NCBI GenBank assembly: GCA_011634665.1 | Contig: WAEK01000010.1 | Span: forward strand, 1,391,001 to 1,455,000 | Reading direction: 5' to 3' | DNA length: 64,000 bases | DNA from: Mortierella sp. BCC40632 | Taxonomy: Eukaryota; Mortierellomycota; Mortierellomycetes; Mortierellales; Mortierellaceae | In this document: piece after piece, positions 12,184 to 23,400 of the stretch | How positions within the stretch are numbered: the stretch's first letter is position 1 | Layout of the letters: each line of letters starts with the position of its first letter | Program-made: the position numbers and the translations under genes | Notes under the pieces: model-generated | Told to the model about the DNA's origin: nothing | Seen by the model: the letters and a program-made list of their open reading frames with translations, nothing else | Databases searched by the model: none

Positions 12184-14555
12184 CAAACAACACCCCTTTG
12201 GTCGGCTTTCTGCGTAAACCTGCGCCTCGTTTTCGCTCTCTCACTTGCAGGCGTGGGGTTGGAACTTTCTTGAAAGTTGTCTTGTTCATCGCATACTGTG
12301 GAGAGACGGCGAGAATAAGGCCAGAGAGTAGAGCGGAAGGGGGAAAAGCAGGGCGGACTGTGGCGAAAGAGAGTGAATGTGAGAGCAGATTGGCAAAAGA
12401 GAGTTTGCCACAGCAGTAGCGCATGTTCGGCGAGGTAGCCGAGGGGTGTGTAGCGCATCCACACACAAAACATACGCAACACACAAAGAGGCAACGGTTA
12501 AAGTAACCATGGATGCCTAACACACGCCATTCCTCCTTGTTATTCTGCTTACTCGACTCTCTTCCCCCTGGTAAAGGTGATTGAATTGAGCGCCTATTAG
12601 CCCGCAACCTACAAAAAAGTTCATGTCTCGGCTGTTCGCCGTGAAAAGAGAGCCAGCATGAACGGAACAGGTCAATGGATTGACTAACGCTCATGTTTTT
12701 TTTTGTACTTGCGGCCTGTTGTGTTCAGAGAAAACTCACGAGAACGAAGGAAAGTAAAAAGAGGGAGAGGCTCAAACTTCTTGATGTCGTGCCACCATGG
12801 ACGACGGCTTTGCTTTTGGACATGCGTCCACTGGGTACTGCACGCAGTAACGGCTCTCAATTACACGCATCTTCTCTTTGGTCCATAGTAAAGACAAAGT
12901 TATCAATTGTCAGAATACATCCGGGCTGGCTAATGAAAGAGAGAGAGAAGGAAAACACCGCCGATGAAGCATGGTCGGGTCTTCAGCAGGGCAAGGTGCT
13001 CGCGCAATGGATACTCTAACACTCTTCCCATAGGCCCGAGAAGGCGAGCAAAATCTTATGGGAGGAGGGGGGGGGGAAGGTTAATAGACAGTTCGAAAAT
13101 GTTCGCTAAAATGTCTTATGCCGATGAATAATCCAGATGTAGCAATCATTCCAGATGAATAAGCTGGCATCCTACATCAGAAGGTGGTGTGTAAAGGAGA
13201 GATACCCAGGAATTCCTAATGTTGTGGCATGTTTAGGGAGGTGGATGAGAAGAGATGAAAAACTGTTGTCCGTTTGTTGCATGTAGCAAACAAATGAAAT
13301 CGGCGGTCCAAGCTTTTTTTTTTTTTTTTCTGTTCACGAACAGGAATGGGGCCACTACTCCTCATGTCTCTTTAACGTGAAAGCCAGCATGTACCTGGAA
13401 CCATCCGAGGATGAAGATGTGAAGGTGTTAGGTATCTTGCTGTTCGCTATGTGTGAAAAGTAGGTGATCGTCGCTCCTGCTCCAAACAGAACCAAATAAG
13501 AAAACAAAAATCTCAACATTGGATATGTTGGCTAGTTAATGTTCAGTGTTTTCTTTGCGCCCATACGCCATATATATTCCAAGGCATGTCTGTTCACATT
13601 TGTTATCAGGAGTCATTAGTGAAAAATGAATTCAGTGTTCTTTGGTTCGCGGAGTGTATTGTATGTCTTGGGTACCATCCTTTCATGCAGAGAGTAGAGC
13701 GGCATCTGGGGCCTAGAGACTAAGAAAGAGAAAGGACGAGCCATAGTCAGAGATGGCTCACAAGAATATCCTGTTGGACGTCCTCAAGAGGAGTTCCCTG
13801 GCTCTTTGCGATGCCTCCACACTGGCACTCATCTTTCTAAAATAACGAGCAGAGTACTAGTGGAGAAAAAAATGTCCATTTTGTCTCTCACTTCTGCAAA
13901 AAGACATTCCTGACTGGTGTTCATTAGTGCGTAAGATGCATTAATGCTGCAGGATACTTGAGTGGCTAGAACCTCGGGTGGGATACAAAAAGATCAACTG
14001 TTCTGGCGTAGACTTTGTCCCATACGTGCCACTGAGGCTGTCTGTAAACAAAGCTGCACTGGAACCGGGCAAACTCCACATTCCGCTGAAAGCATACACA
14101 TGAAAGTCCACATTAGGCATGCGCAGAGTACGGTCGAAGGGGAGCGTAGATGCGAGGAATGCTGTTGGGTAGGTAAAACCGGCCTCGGATTGTAGTCAGC
14201 ACAATTACATTCCCCGAGCAACTCGTTCCACAAAACTTTTTGTGTAAACAATATCTGCACATTTCACCCTCCTACAGCATGCCCCAGGCTTAGCTTTGTT
14301 GCTCCTCCTCGTCCACGGGGGCAAGGGGAGGGGACTATCGGAAGCTTGACTCTTTCTTGTGCTGAAGACACACTCACTGCTCTCCTTATCCAGTACGAGT
14401 GGAGACGAGCCAGCTTCTATGATGTAATCCGGTCGGTTGCGTAGCAGTGTGGGGCATGGTCTCTACAGGAGACATGCTGTTTGAGTACTTTCCTACTTTC
14501 GCTTTCCTAGGGATTGAGCAGTCTATTGGTGGCGCATACAAGCCACATATTATTT

Positions 14556-14593
<38 letters not shown>

Positions 14594-14654
14594 GGCATGT
14601 CTTCGCAGCTGAGCATTTCACTCCATCCCATTTCGCTCACAAGGACTTGACATC
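12184..14654. other. Intergenic region between divergent DUF3712 and DBP8 genes
   Basis: 2.5 kb with no recognisable gene. Contains a T run at about 13314-13330 and an A run of 32 (14558-14589) ending 65 nt before the DBP8 start codon. Confidence 0.6.
14558..14589 (+). repeat. A run of 32 in the DBP8 promoter
   Basis: Poly(dA:dT) tracts of this kind commonly disfavour nucleosomes in fungal promoters (established for yeast). A promoter role here is inferred from position. Confidence 0.8.
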
Positions 14655-16521
14655 ATGGCCAAGGCAGCAATCAAAAAACAGAGAAAGTCACTGGAGCAGG
14701 AAAAGTCGTACGATAAACGAGTCGAGGCACAAGAGAACGAAGAGAGTGAGGATGGTAACTTTGACAGTGACGACCACGAGAATGAAAGTGATATCAGCGA
14801 CCAGGAAGACGAGGACCTTGATGGTGAAAACGAAGAACTAGATGGCGAGGACGAGGACGAGGAAGAGCAGGGTGAAGATGGTTCAGAAGGCGAGGAGGAG
14901 GAAGAAGAAGACGACGACGAGGAGGACTTCAAGTCTGACCTTTCATTCAGCGAACTTGGGCTATCGTCCTGGCTTGTTAGCTCTCTCAAAGCCATGTCTA
15001 TCAACTCGCCTTCAGAAATTCAGACAAAGTGTATCCCAGAGATCCTGAAGGGAAGGGATGTAATTGGTGGAGCCAAGACTGGTTCCGGTAAGACTGCTGC
15101 ATTTGCCCTGCCGATCCTTCAAAAGCTCTCTGAGGATCCATTTGGCGTTTTCGCCGTGGTTTTGACTCCTACAAGGTGAGGACCCAAATGCTGGCACACT
15201 ACCGTTCATTGGATTTATATGGTTTTTTGTTTTTTCATTGTCATTACTAATACACGAATGGAATATATCATTTATAGAGAACTGGCATATCAGATTGCGG
15301 AGCAATTCAGAGTCCTTGGCAAGTCAGTCAATCTCAAGGATGTAGTCATTGTTGGAGGCATGGATATGATGCCTCAGGCTATTGCGCTCTCCAAGCGACC
15401 CCACGTCATCATCGCCACCCCAGGAAGACTTCACGACCACATCAACTCTTCCAAGGATGCCATGCATCTCTCTCGTGTAAAATTTCTCGTTCTGGATGAA
15501 GCGGATCGACTGTTGACAGAGACATTTGCGGAAGATCTTGGCGGCATTCTGGGAGCTCTCCCTCAGAAGCGACAGACTCTGCTCTTCACTGCCACCATGA
15601 CTGACGAGGTGCTCGAACTTGCTCAGCCAGACGAAGCGTCGACATCCAAGAAACCTCCACCATTTGTGTATCAGGTCAAGACGAGCGTCTCTACTGTCTC
15701 GACCTTGACGCAGTCCTATCTCTTTATACCCTCTCACCTTCGAGAGACCTATCTCACATATCTACTTCGTTCAGAGGAGTTTACCAAAAAGTCGACCATC
15801 ATCTTTACAGGACGCTGCCGGACAGCTGAGACGTTGAGGGTCATGTTGCGTGAGCTGGGTATTGCTTGTACCGCCCTTCATTCAGAGATGTCGCAACAGG
15901 AACGATTGAACTCGCTCGCAAAGTTCCGTGGAGGCATTACAACGGTCCTAATCGCTACGGATGTTGGATCTCGGTAAATGAGAGTGATTTTTTTTCTTAA
16001 GGACGGGACCTCTCATCTGTGGTCCCGCGTTGATTTGTCTGAGTGTGCCTCCTTTTATTCTGACCCCAGCCTATTCCATTTTTTTTTTTTTTTTTTTTTT
16101 TGCCCTTGAACAGTGGTCTGGATATCCCGAGCGTTCTCCTTGTTTTGAACTTTGACATCCCTCGCGACCCCACAGACTACATTCACCGTGTCGGTCGTAC
16201 CGCTCGTGCTGGTCGTGGAGGTCAGGCCGTTTCGATGGTCTCTGAGCGAGATATTGAACTTGTGCATGATATTGAAGCCAGGATAAGTATGTGTTGTGCT
16301 ACAGTGTTTTATATTGAGCGTCATTTTTTTTTTTTTTTTTCCCTCTTTCTTTCCTTCACTGGCTAGCACGAACATGGATATTGACACTTTCTTCCTTCTC
16401 TTCCCGTCTTTGATATCTTATTTGTGATTACAGACAAGCAAATGGTTGAATACCCCTTGTCGGAGAACAAGGTCGTTGAGCTCCTGAACGAGGTCTCGGC
16501 TGCAAAGCGTGCTGCAACGAT

Positions 16522-16563
<42 letters not shown>

Positions 16564-16796
16564 CTGTTTGTAATTTTCTAGTCTGGAAGAAAAGGGAGTG
16601 TACCATAAGTTGCTTTACTGACAGTTTTATGTGTGACAAAAAAAAATATATTACTTAGATGCTCCACGATAGTCAGTTTGGCGAAAAGAAAAAGATCCAG
16701 AAACAAAAGCGAGAGATCTTGATGAAGGAAAGGAGTGGGGCTTCTTCTCGGTCTTCATCGAAACCAAAGACTGGCAAGCGCAAGTCAAGGTCGTAG
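14655..16796 (+). CDS. DBP8: ATP-dependent DEAD-box RNA helicase Dbp8 (DDX49 family)
   Basis: Nucleolar helicase of 40S ribosomal subunit assembly. Exons: 14655-15175, 15278-15973, 16114-16286, 16434-16522, 16659-16796; 538 residues. After a strongly acidic leader (about residues 28-92) come the Q-motif (FSELGL, Q123), motif I AKTGSGKT (140-147), TPTREL across intron 1, ATPGR, DEAD (247-250), FTAT (about 277), and [13 protein letters not shown] (430-442, motif VI). A lysine/serine-rich tail ends KRKSRS. The order and the ARAGRGG...[12 protein letters not shown] ending fit Dbp8/DDX49 better than other nucleolar DEAD-box proteins. The acidic leader is longer than in yeast Dbp8. Introns 2-4 carry T or A runs. 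No missing catalytic residue seen. Confidence 0.92.
16525..16561 (+). repeat. A run of 37 directly after a 5' splice site (DBP8 intron 4)
   Basis: The intron starts GT and is followed at once by 37 A's, so the donor consensus positions +3 to +6 are all A. Confidence 0.9.
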
Positions 16797-16855
16797 GAAA
16801 AGAAAAGAAAAGAAAAAGTAATAACAATGAAGGGAAGCTGGTGAGAAGGTGCGAA

Positions 16856-16917
<62 letters not shown>

Positions 16918-17352
16918 GGTCTCTTCATTGAAATCAAACCAGCATCGTCGGCATTCCCTCAAGTTAGTAAAAAAAAACCAATAAAATATTCCTTATGCAT
17001 GCAGACGTTGTGTTGTCTTTTTGTGACGCCATGTCCTCGCATTTCGATACTTCTGTAGGAACAACAGTTTGTCCGTTTCCTTAACTCTCCAGACCGTTGG
17101 TCTCTAGAGAATGAATCCCCCGACTCTTCAGTTTATCTTCAGCTTATTCACCACCCCTTCACTTCTACACTGTATCAAAGACTTCAAAGTTTGTAAGGTT
17201 ATAAGGGGCTTTTATTCGTTTTTTTTTTTGTTCAAGTCCTCTTTGACAAGATGTCAAATCTTGTCGACTGTACAATTTGCTCTAGATCTATGAGATCTCG
17301 GATCCGAGTCGAATCATTGCTCATACTCGGGAAGGGGTAAGGAGGAAACCGC
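16797..17352. other. Convergent intergenic region
   Basis: 3' ends of DBP8 (+) and the ML-domain gene (-). The only notable element is a (CT)28 microsatellite at 16859-16915. Confidence 0.7.
16859..16915. repeat. (CT)28 microsatellite
   Basis: Uninterrupted CT dinucleotides. Confidence 0.97.
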
Positions 17353-17808
17353 TTAGCAGTTGGCGGCGGTGACGGTGGCCTTCTGGCAGAAGAGGACCTC
17401 GCCGCTGCCGTTGATGGCCTCGACGGTGAGCTCGACGGGGATACCGGTGGGGGCATCGGACTTGACGGTGATGCAAGCCTTGATCGAGTTCTGGGTGGTG
17501 GGGACGGGGCAGGGGAGAGGGGGGGTCTGCTGGCCGAGCAAGGTGCAGAGGTCATAGTCGTCAGTGTAGACGACAAGGCCGAAGTAGCGACCGACGATGG
17601 AGAGCGTACCACCCTCGATGACCTCGTTCTTCAAGGTACCAGTGCCCTCAGCGCAGACAGTCTTTCCAACGCAAAGAGGGTAGGGGTTGATGGTGAAGGA
17701 GGTGATGTCGATATCGGTGTAGCCGGTAGCGCAGTTGGACCAGGTGGGCTGCTGAGCGCTGGCGACAGCGGCAAGAGCGAGGGAAGCGACGGCGGCGAAG
17801 AACTTCAT
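17353..17808 (-). CDS. Secreted ML-domain protein (NPC2/MD-2-related lipid recognition)
   Basis: Intronless, 151 residues. MKFFAAVASLALAAVASA is a clear signal peptide. The mature part has eight cysteines (SNC, PLC, TVC, DLC, LPC, KAC, LFC and the terminal C), enough for four disulfides. It shows the ML layout: an N-terminal Cys with a DI.I.SFTINPYPLCVG strand, then a central GTL..EVIEGGTLSIVGRYFG strand pair, then IPVELTVEA. ML proteins bind sterols or phospholipids. In fungi they are small secreted or vacuolar lipid-transfer proteins, often expanded in early-diverging lineages. The strong C-ending codon bias and the good TATA box suggest high expression. The bound lipid cannot be told from sequence. 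Confidence 0.85.
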   Translation of the reverse strand: MKFFAAVASLALAAVASAQQPTWSNCATGYTDIDITSFTINPYPLCVGKTVCAEGTGTLKNEVIEGGTLSIVGRYFGLVVYTDDYDLCTLLGQQTPPLPCPVPTTQNSIKACITVKSDAPTGIPVELTVEAINGSGEVLFCQKATVTAANC

Positions 17809-17913
17809 GGTTGGAAACTTGGAGGCTTGAGAGGGGGAGTGGTGCTTGGGAGCTTGCTTGTGTTGTGGAGTGGAGGACTTGAGTGAAGAATAATTCGAAG
17901 GGCGATGGGGAGC

Positions 17914-17921
17914 TTTTTATA
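17914..17921 (-). promoter_or_regulatory. TATA box of the ML-domain gene
   Basis: TATAAAAA on the minus strand, about 106 nt upstream of the ATG. Confidence 0.65.
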
Positions 17922-20900
17922 CTCGTTTCGGGACCATGAAGTTCGTCTTGGATAATGAACGAAGAAGCATTCAAGGCAACCTCAATTGAATAGGGTCCAT
18001 GAAGAGAGCTGGTTTGGCTCTCTCTAAAACATAGAGGGTTCCTGAAGAGGACAGAGGTGAACGTGGACGGATGTTCTACCGAAGGATAAAGAGTAAAGCT
18101 GTTGTGCTCCATTGTCTGTGGAGCAACAAAGAGAGGTAAACCATGTTCAAAAGGACGGCGCGGGCGATTCATCTGACTAAAGAAAAAAGCAAAGGGGACC
18201 AAGGCATGACAATCGGAATGGACACAACCAGACGCCTGCGCGAGAGGAGAGAGGGAGAGAGTAAAGGATATTGTATAGGTAGTACGACAGAGAGTGTAGA
18301 GCATATCCGCATGGTCTACAGGTATGGACACAGAAAAAGGGAAAGGAAGGCAATCCTCTGTGTACAAAACACAATGCTCTCCGTCCGTAGAGGAAGGAGG
18401 ATAACAGGGCGCGGATAAAACAGCGTGTTTGCATGGGGCGTAGACGATAACTCTTCTATTTCCCCTCGAAGCACAAGGGACGGTGGAGGGACAAGAAAGA
18501 GAGAGAGAGGCAAGCAGCGTATACATTCTCACGTACTATTCGCTCAATGCTGTTCCATGGCTGAGGAGTCACCATTCATGCTCTTTTTTCCCCCCTCCCT
18601 CTCTCCCTCTCCACGAACGAAAACTGCCGGCAAGGTTTATGCTTGTGTGCAAACATTCTCTCAACGCGAGTTTCGTCCAAAGGAAGTGGACCAGCATTGG
18701 AAACACCAGAACATGGTGTGATGCAAAAGATGGTCTCTACGGGATACAGTAGACGGATTACAGTGGTTGCACTGCGTCTTTAATGCTTGCCTCACCGTCT
18801 ACTGCCTATTGTTTGTCACTCTATAGAACATATTTTGAAGTTGTGTACAGTACAGACTGCGTGGGCGCTTCTTTCTCTCACCCTATTTCTTTTCCTTTTT
18901 TCTCCTGCACTGGCTTACACGAGGCATCGAATGATGACTGAGCGAAGTCAGCATTCTGCTCCTTATGCTTTCGTTGGACTCACTCTATGGTCCAGAGTCA
19001 TGAAGAGAGTTCACTACCATCTTTGCCATAACAACTCAAACTATAGGTTTGCAGCAGCAGTGGTGTCCTCCTTCTATAGCAGACATCTTCTTCTAAACAG
19101 AGATGACCAGTAATTCCTATCCATTGCTGACATGTCGATGGCGCAACGAATGTTAAAGGATAGACTGAGCATCAGGACGGGTTGCTTCTTCTTTCTATTT
19201 TTCATAATACAAGTACTCAATCGATCTCGACTGAGCGTGCTTGTGAAATACAGAGATCCACAGTCCGATCGATTGTTATGCTTGGTGGACTGAAGGCCCT
19301 TCTCTTCATCCCACACTCCTCCTTCGCCCCCAGCGATTCTCTTGATCGTCAAACTGCAACGCCCTTTGCAAAAGGCTCTCAATAGTCTCCGACGAGACAG
19401 ACTCTTTGCCATATGTCATCATGGTGGAGGTCTTTGGTCATGTCTCCCCAGCCTAATTCCCCACATCTATGTCGACTGCTTTTACACCTAACAGTCTACT
19501 CCACATCCCCCCCCTCACTCGATTAGTAACGAGGAATCCAATGCAAGGGTATATTTGCCACCTTGGCACACTCAATAAAGGTATAGAACACCAAGTCCTC
19601 TGACCTTCTCCTTCTATCCTCCCTATTCTCTCTCCTCCGATTCGCCCTCCTTGTTCTGCATGTTGACCGTTGTTAGAACAAAGGCGCTTACATTTGTGTA
19701 GAGTATGCCTAACCATTTTTTTTTGTTGCGCCTTCTTTTGTTGCAGCTTTGTGTCGGCTGTTCACATGCCAGAAGGTCAAAGGAAGAACACAAACGAAAT
19801 GCTCCTACGCCCCCAAAACGGCCCAGGCACATCTCTCATGGGAGGAATCTCATCCTCACCAAGCCTACAGCACCCTTTAATTCTGCTTATCTCTTTATTT
19901 TTGTGTCCTGTACTCCTTACAATCCTCAACCCTGACATTTTCTAGGGTTGATCGAGCGCTGCTCTGATAACAAAACCACATAGCTTCATGTCTATGCCTC
20001 CCTTTTTTGTATTCACTTTGAGCATATTGGCGATGCAAACGCTCAGTGTAGAAGAGCATGTAATGGGGAGAGGTGTTGGCTTAAAAGGTTTTTAGGGCTT
20101 ATGTTCTAGGCTTACATGAGCAGCATGCCCATTTTTTTTTTTTATTACAAAGGTAGCTCTTTCAAAGCTCAATGTATCCACCATTTCCTAGTTCGGCCGT
20201 TTGCCAGCTTTGCATTTTTTTCGCCCGCACGAGTCCAGTCGAATGTTCATCTATGACAACACTGTCGCACTTTGACCACATCATGAGAGAAATGAAAGAC
20301 TGGGGTGTAGACAAACGGACTACTGTGCCAACTCCCATTCGAGCACATTCTTCCATCTTTCTTCTAACCATGGTGATCGTAGCCCAAGCTGTCTGAAACT
20401 AAACCTTTTTACCTTCAAGATTTGAGGGGAGGTGGAGAGCGACGGCGATGAAGGCAAGAAAGGAATGAAGGCGAAAGAAGAAGGAGGGGAGGAGGGAGGG
20501 GCGAGGGCAAGAGAGGGTTCCGGGTATACATGGCAATGGGAAAAAAATAAAGCCTATGCGGATACTGTGGAGCAAAAAGTCAAACGGGTCAGCGGAGAAG
20601 GGAAGGTGGAAAGAGGCAAAAAAAAAAAAAAAAAAAAAAAGAGTGAGCAGAATGTTTGTGACACAAACCAAAGAGCCGAAATGTTTGTGTGCGCAAAATG
20701 AATTCCTCCCACAGACATTTCGATTCCAACGCCTCTCCTCTCCTCTCTCCCTCTCTCCCTCCCTCTCTCTTCGTCTACTCTACTGTTTATGCTCCAAAAT
20801 GCCGGTCATCCTATGCCGTCCTGTTTCGCTCCCTCCCTCTCCCAGCCTACATGCTTCCACATACCCATATGCTCAATTCTTCCTTTAGTTCACTTTACCA

Positions 20901-21567
20901 GAACATGTGCGAGCGTGATTTCGTCCGTCGAACTTTGTGTAATGGGAAAGGAAGGAAAGGGGTGGCAAGAATGGGGTGAGTAGTTTGGACAAGTGGAAAC
21001 ACTCTCTATAGCCTCTTCTCAAAAAAAATCATCCCACAAATCAAGAGAGAGAGGGCGAGGGAGAATGGAGGGGCGAGGGAGGGGAGTGAAGCACTAGCAT
21101 CAAATGATATGATGTTGCGCATGTTCGGTCAGGGGCAACGCATTTGTGGTCCTGTCTCTCCTCCGCGTCAAGGGCACACCCATGATTTTTTTTCTCCGCT
21201 CGCAGAGTCTGTGTCCTGCAGTGACTCCGACGAATCAACCATTTGTTCGACGTTCTCTTGTTGGGTAGGCATTTTCTTCACCGTGGATTACAGTCGCCTC
21301 CACTTTTTTTTTATATATTGCATCACTCCGCGGCCCAATTGCTCTCTTGAGACAAGTGCTATGATTGCGTTAGCATTAGCAGTACCATACCAAGGTAGGA
21401 GTGGAAAGTGAAAAAGAGGGGAGAGGGGAAAGGAGGGGGAGGGAGAGACAGGTCGATTAGCCTGTGGAGAGGGGGACACAAACGCCAGTGTCGGGTTGTC
21501 TTTTTGTCCTGGTCCTGCGGTCCTGTTCATGTATGTGTTGCTTGCCCAAGAAGTTTAGAGCTCTCAA

Positions 21568-21624
<57 letters not shown>

Positions 21625-23400
21625 GAGACCATCGGCATGCTCTGTGCGACGCGACGCGTTATTTTATTCAGAGCAACTTTTTTTTTATTTATTCAGTCAG
21701 CGTAGCCGTAATCTATTCTGTATGGCCCTCGCTCTGTCTACCGGGAACAACACAATAACAACAAAAAAATCCCCATGGACCTGCGGTGGTCTATCGTCTA
21801 TCCCTCTAAGAGCTCTGGGAAACTTTGTGTCGCCACCTGTGGAGAAACCGTCGTTGCGACTGTCCGCTCTCGAAACTCTATTGCTCCCTCTCCTCTCCCA
21901 GTGCTTGGCTTCCTCCCTTCCCTTAGATTTTTTTTTGTTTTGTGGAGGAGTGCACAAAAGAGCAGAGAGGAACAGTTCTGCCAATACGATGCGCCCGGCT
22001 TCTACAGACACAAGTGGGCGTAGACTAATAGGGGCTTGGTACACACATTTGTGTCCGGTTAGGAGGATAGGGAGCCTTGTATGCTCTATCCTCATCCATG
22101 GTTCCACTACTGGCCTATCTTTTTCAGGTGAAGGAAGAAAAAAAAGCTCATTGTTTTATGGATGCTTCTCCTCTCAGGACAGGTCTCTTCTTTTCAACCG
22201 CCAATTCGTTTGTGTCATCGACCAAGAGGGAAGGGCTTGCCCCGCTCCCGCTTGAATATCTCAGACCCAGCCTCATCACCTCATTTCAAACGACACAGCA
22301 GTGCATGCTTGGGTTCATTCACAAAGAGAAAAGGGTTGTTCTCTTTCGGAGGATACAGCCTTATGTTGGACAAATGGAATTTGAGATGGACCGTTTTTTT
22401 TTTTTTTGGTTTTCATTCTACAGCAATAGCAAAACAGCCTGCTATTTTTTCTTCTTTTGGCCACACATAGCAGCGTGTCTCTTTATTCTTTGTGCGCGAA
22501 AGGACTGTAAAGGAACACATGTTCACGAAAGAAGCTCCCCGCCTCCCTCTACCTTCGAGCACCCCTCCCCTCTCTCTCCGCCTGAGCTTGACCTCTTTGA
22601 GGTTTGCTCTTCGTGCAACTCGGTGCTGTTCATCTCTATCTGTCCAAATCATCCATCCAGCCCGATGGGCTTCTTCAAAAGAGTAGTTTGCTCCACCATG
22701 AATTCTGCTGACAAACCTGCTATGCCGCCATCCCCTATAACTGCTCCAAGGACAAGGACATACACATACACAAACAAACACGTCAGGAGAGAGAATGAGA
22801 GGCACGGCGAGTTTAATAACAGCGGGTGAACAGATAGAGTCCACATACGCTCTGTTGGTTGTTGTGTATGGGCTGTGTGTTTTCTTTTTGTCCACGGAGG
22901 ATTCAAGTATGTATGCGCCGCATTACAGAAGGGAGACGGCGAGTGACTCTGTCCAAAAAAGGCAGTAAGAAGTGCAGTATTATACAGGAGGGTCACTATT
23001 GTGTAAGCTTAGCATGAGAGGATATTGCCTGTAGAAAGCCCTTTTCTTCGTTCCACCTCTCCTCATGGTGGTTCTCCCGGAGTAAAGAATCATCATCAAC
23101 AACATCAACATCAACAAAAACAAAAACAAAAAAGGACATTCCTTTGCATTGGGTCTTGGTCAGCTCATCTTTTCGCGCACTACGTCCTACCTAAAGCGAC
23201 GCGTTATGTCTCACGAAAGAGAGGGGGAGGGGAAGGGTCTAGATCGCAGCTAGGAGGAGGAGGTGAAAGTAGAAAAAAGAGTTACTCTAGGGGATTCATA
23301 GAACAAAGAGACGCCTAGAGACTTGGGGCCGAATCAAGTCTAGGTAGGAGGGGCAAAATGTTTGCAACAGAGAGCGCGACTGGTAAACTGGAGTACGGAG
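17922..23400. other. Gene-poor region, no gene seen
   Basis: 5.5 kb in which every open frame is short, low in complexity or without sensible composition. It contains GA microsatellites (about 21571-21627), short A/T runs and pyrimidine-rich blocks. No transposon, rRNA or convincing tRNA was recognised. Confidence 0.55.
21571..21627. repeat. (GA)n microsatellite
   Basis: About 27 mostly uninterrupted GA units. Confidence 0.9.

Noticed and set aside
12179..12694. 171-codon minus-strand frame upstream of the DUF3712 gene
   Set aside because: Composition is not protein-like, and it overlaps the TATA box of the neighbouring gene.
21464..22255. 263-codon plus-strand frame
   Set aside because: Dominated by GA-repeat Arg/Glu and pyrimidine-rich Ser/Phe; no family or splice support.
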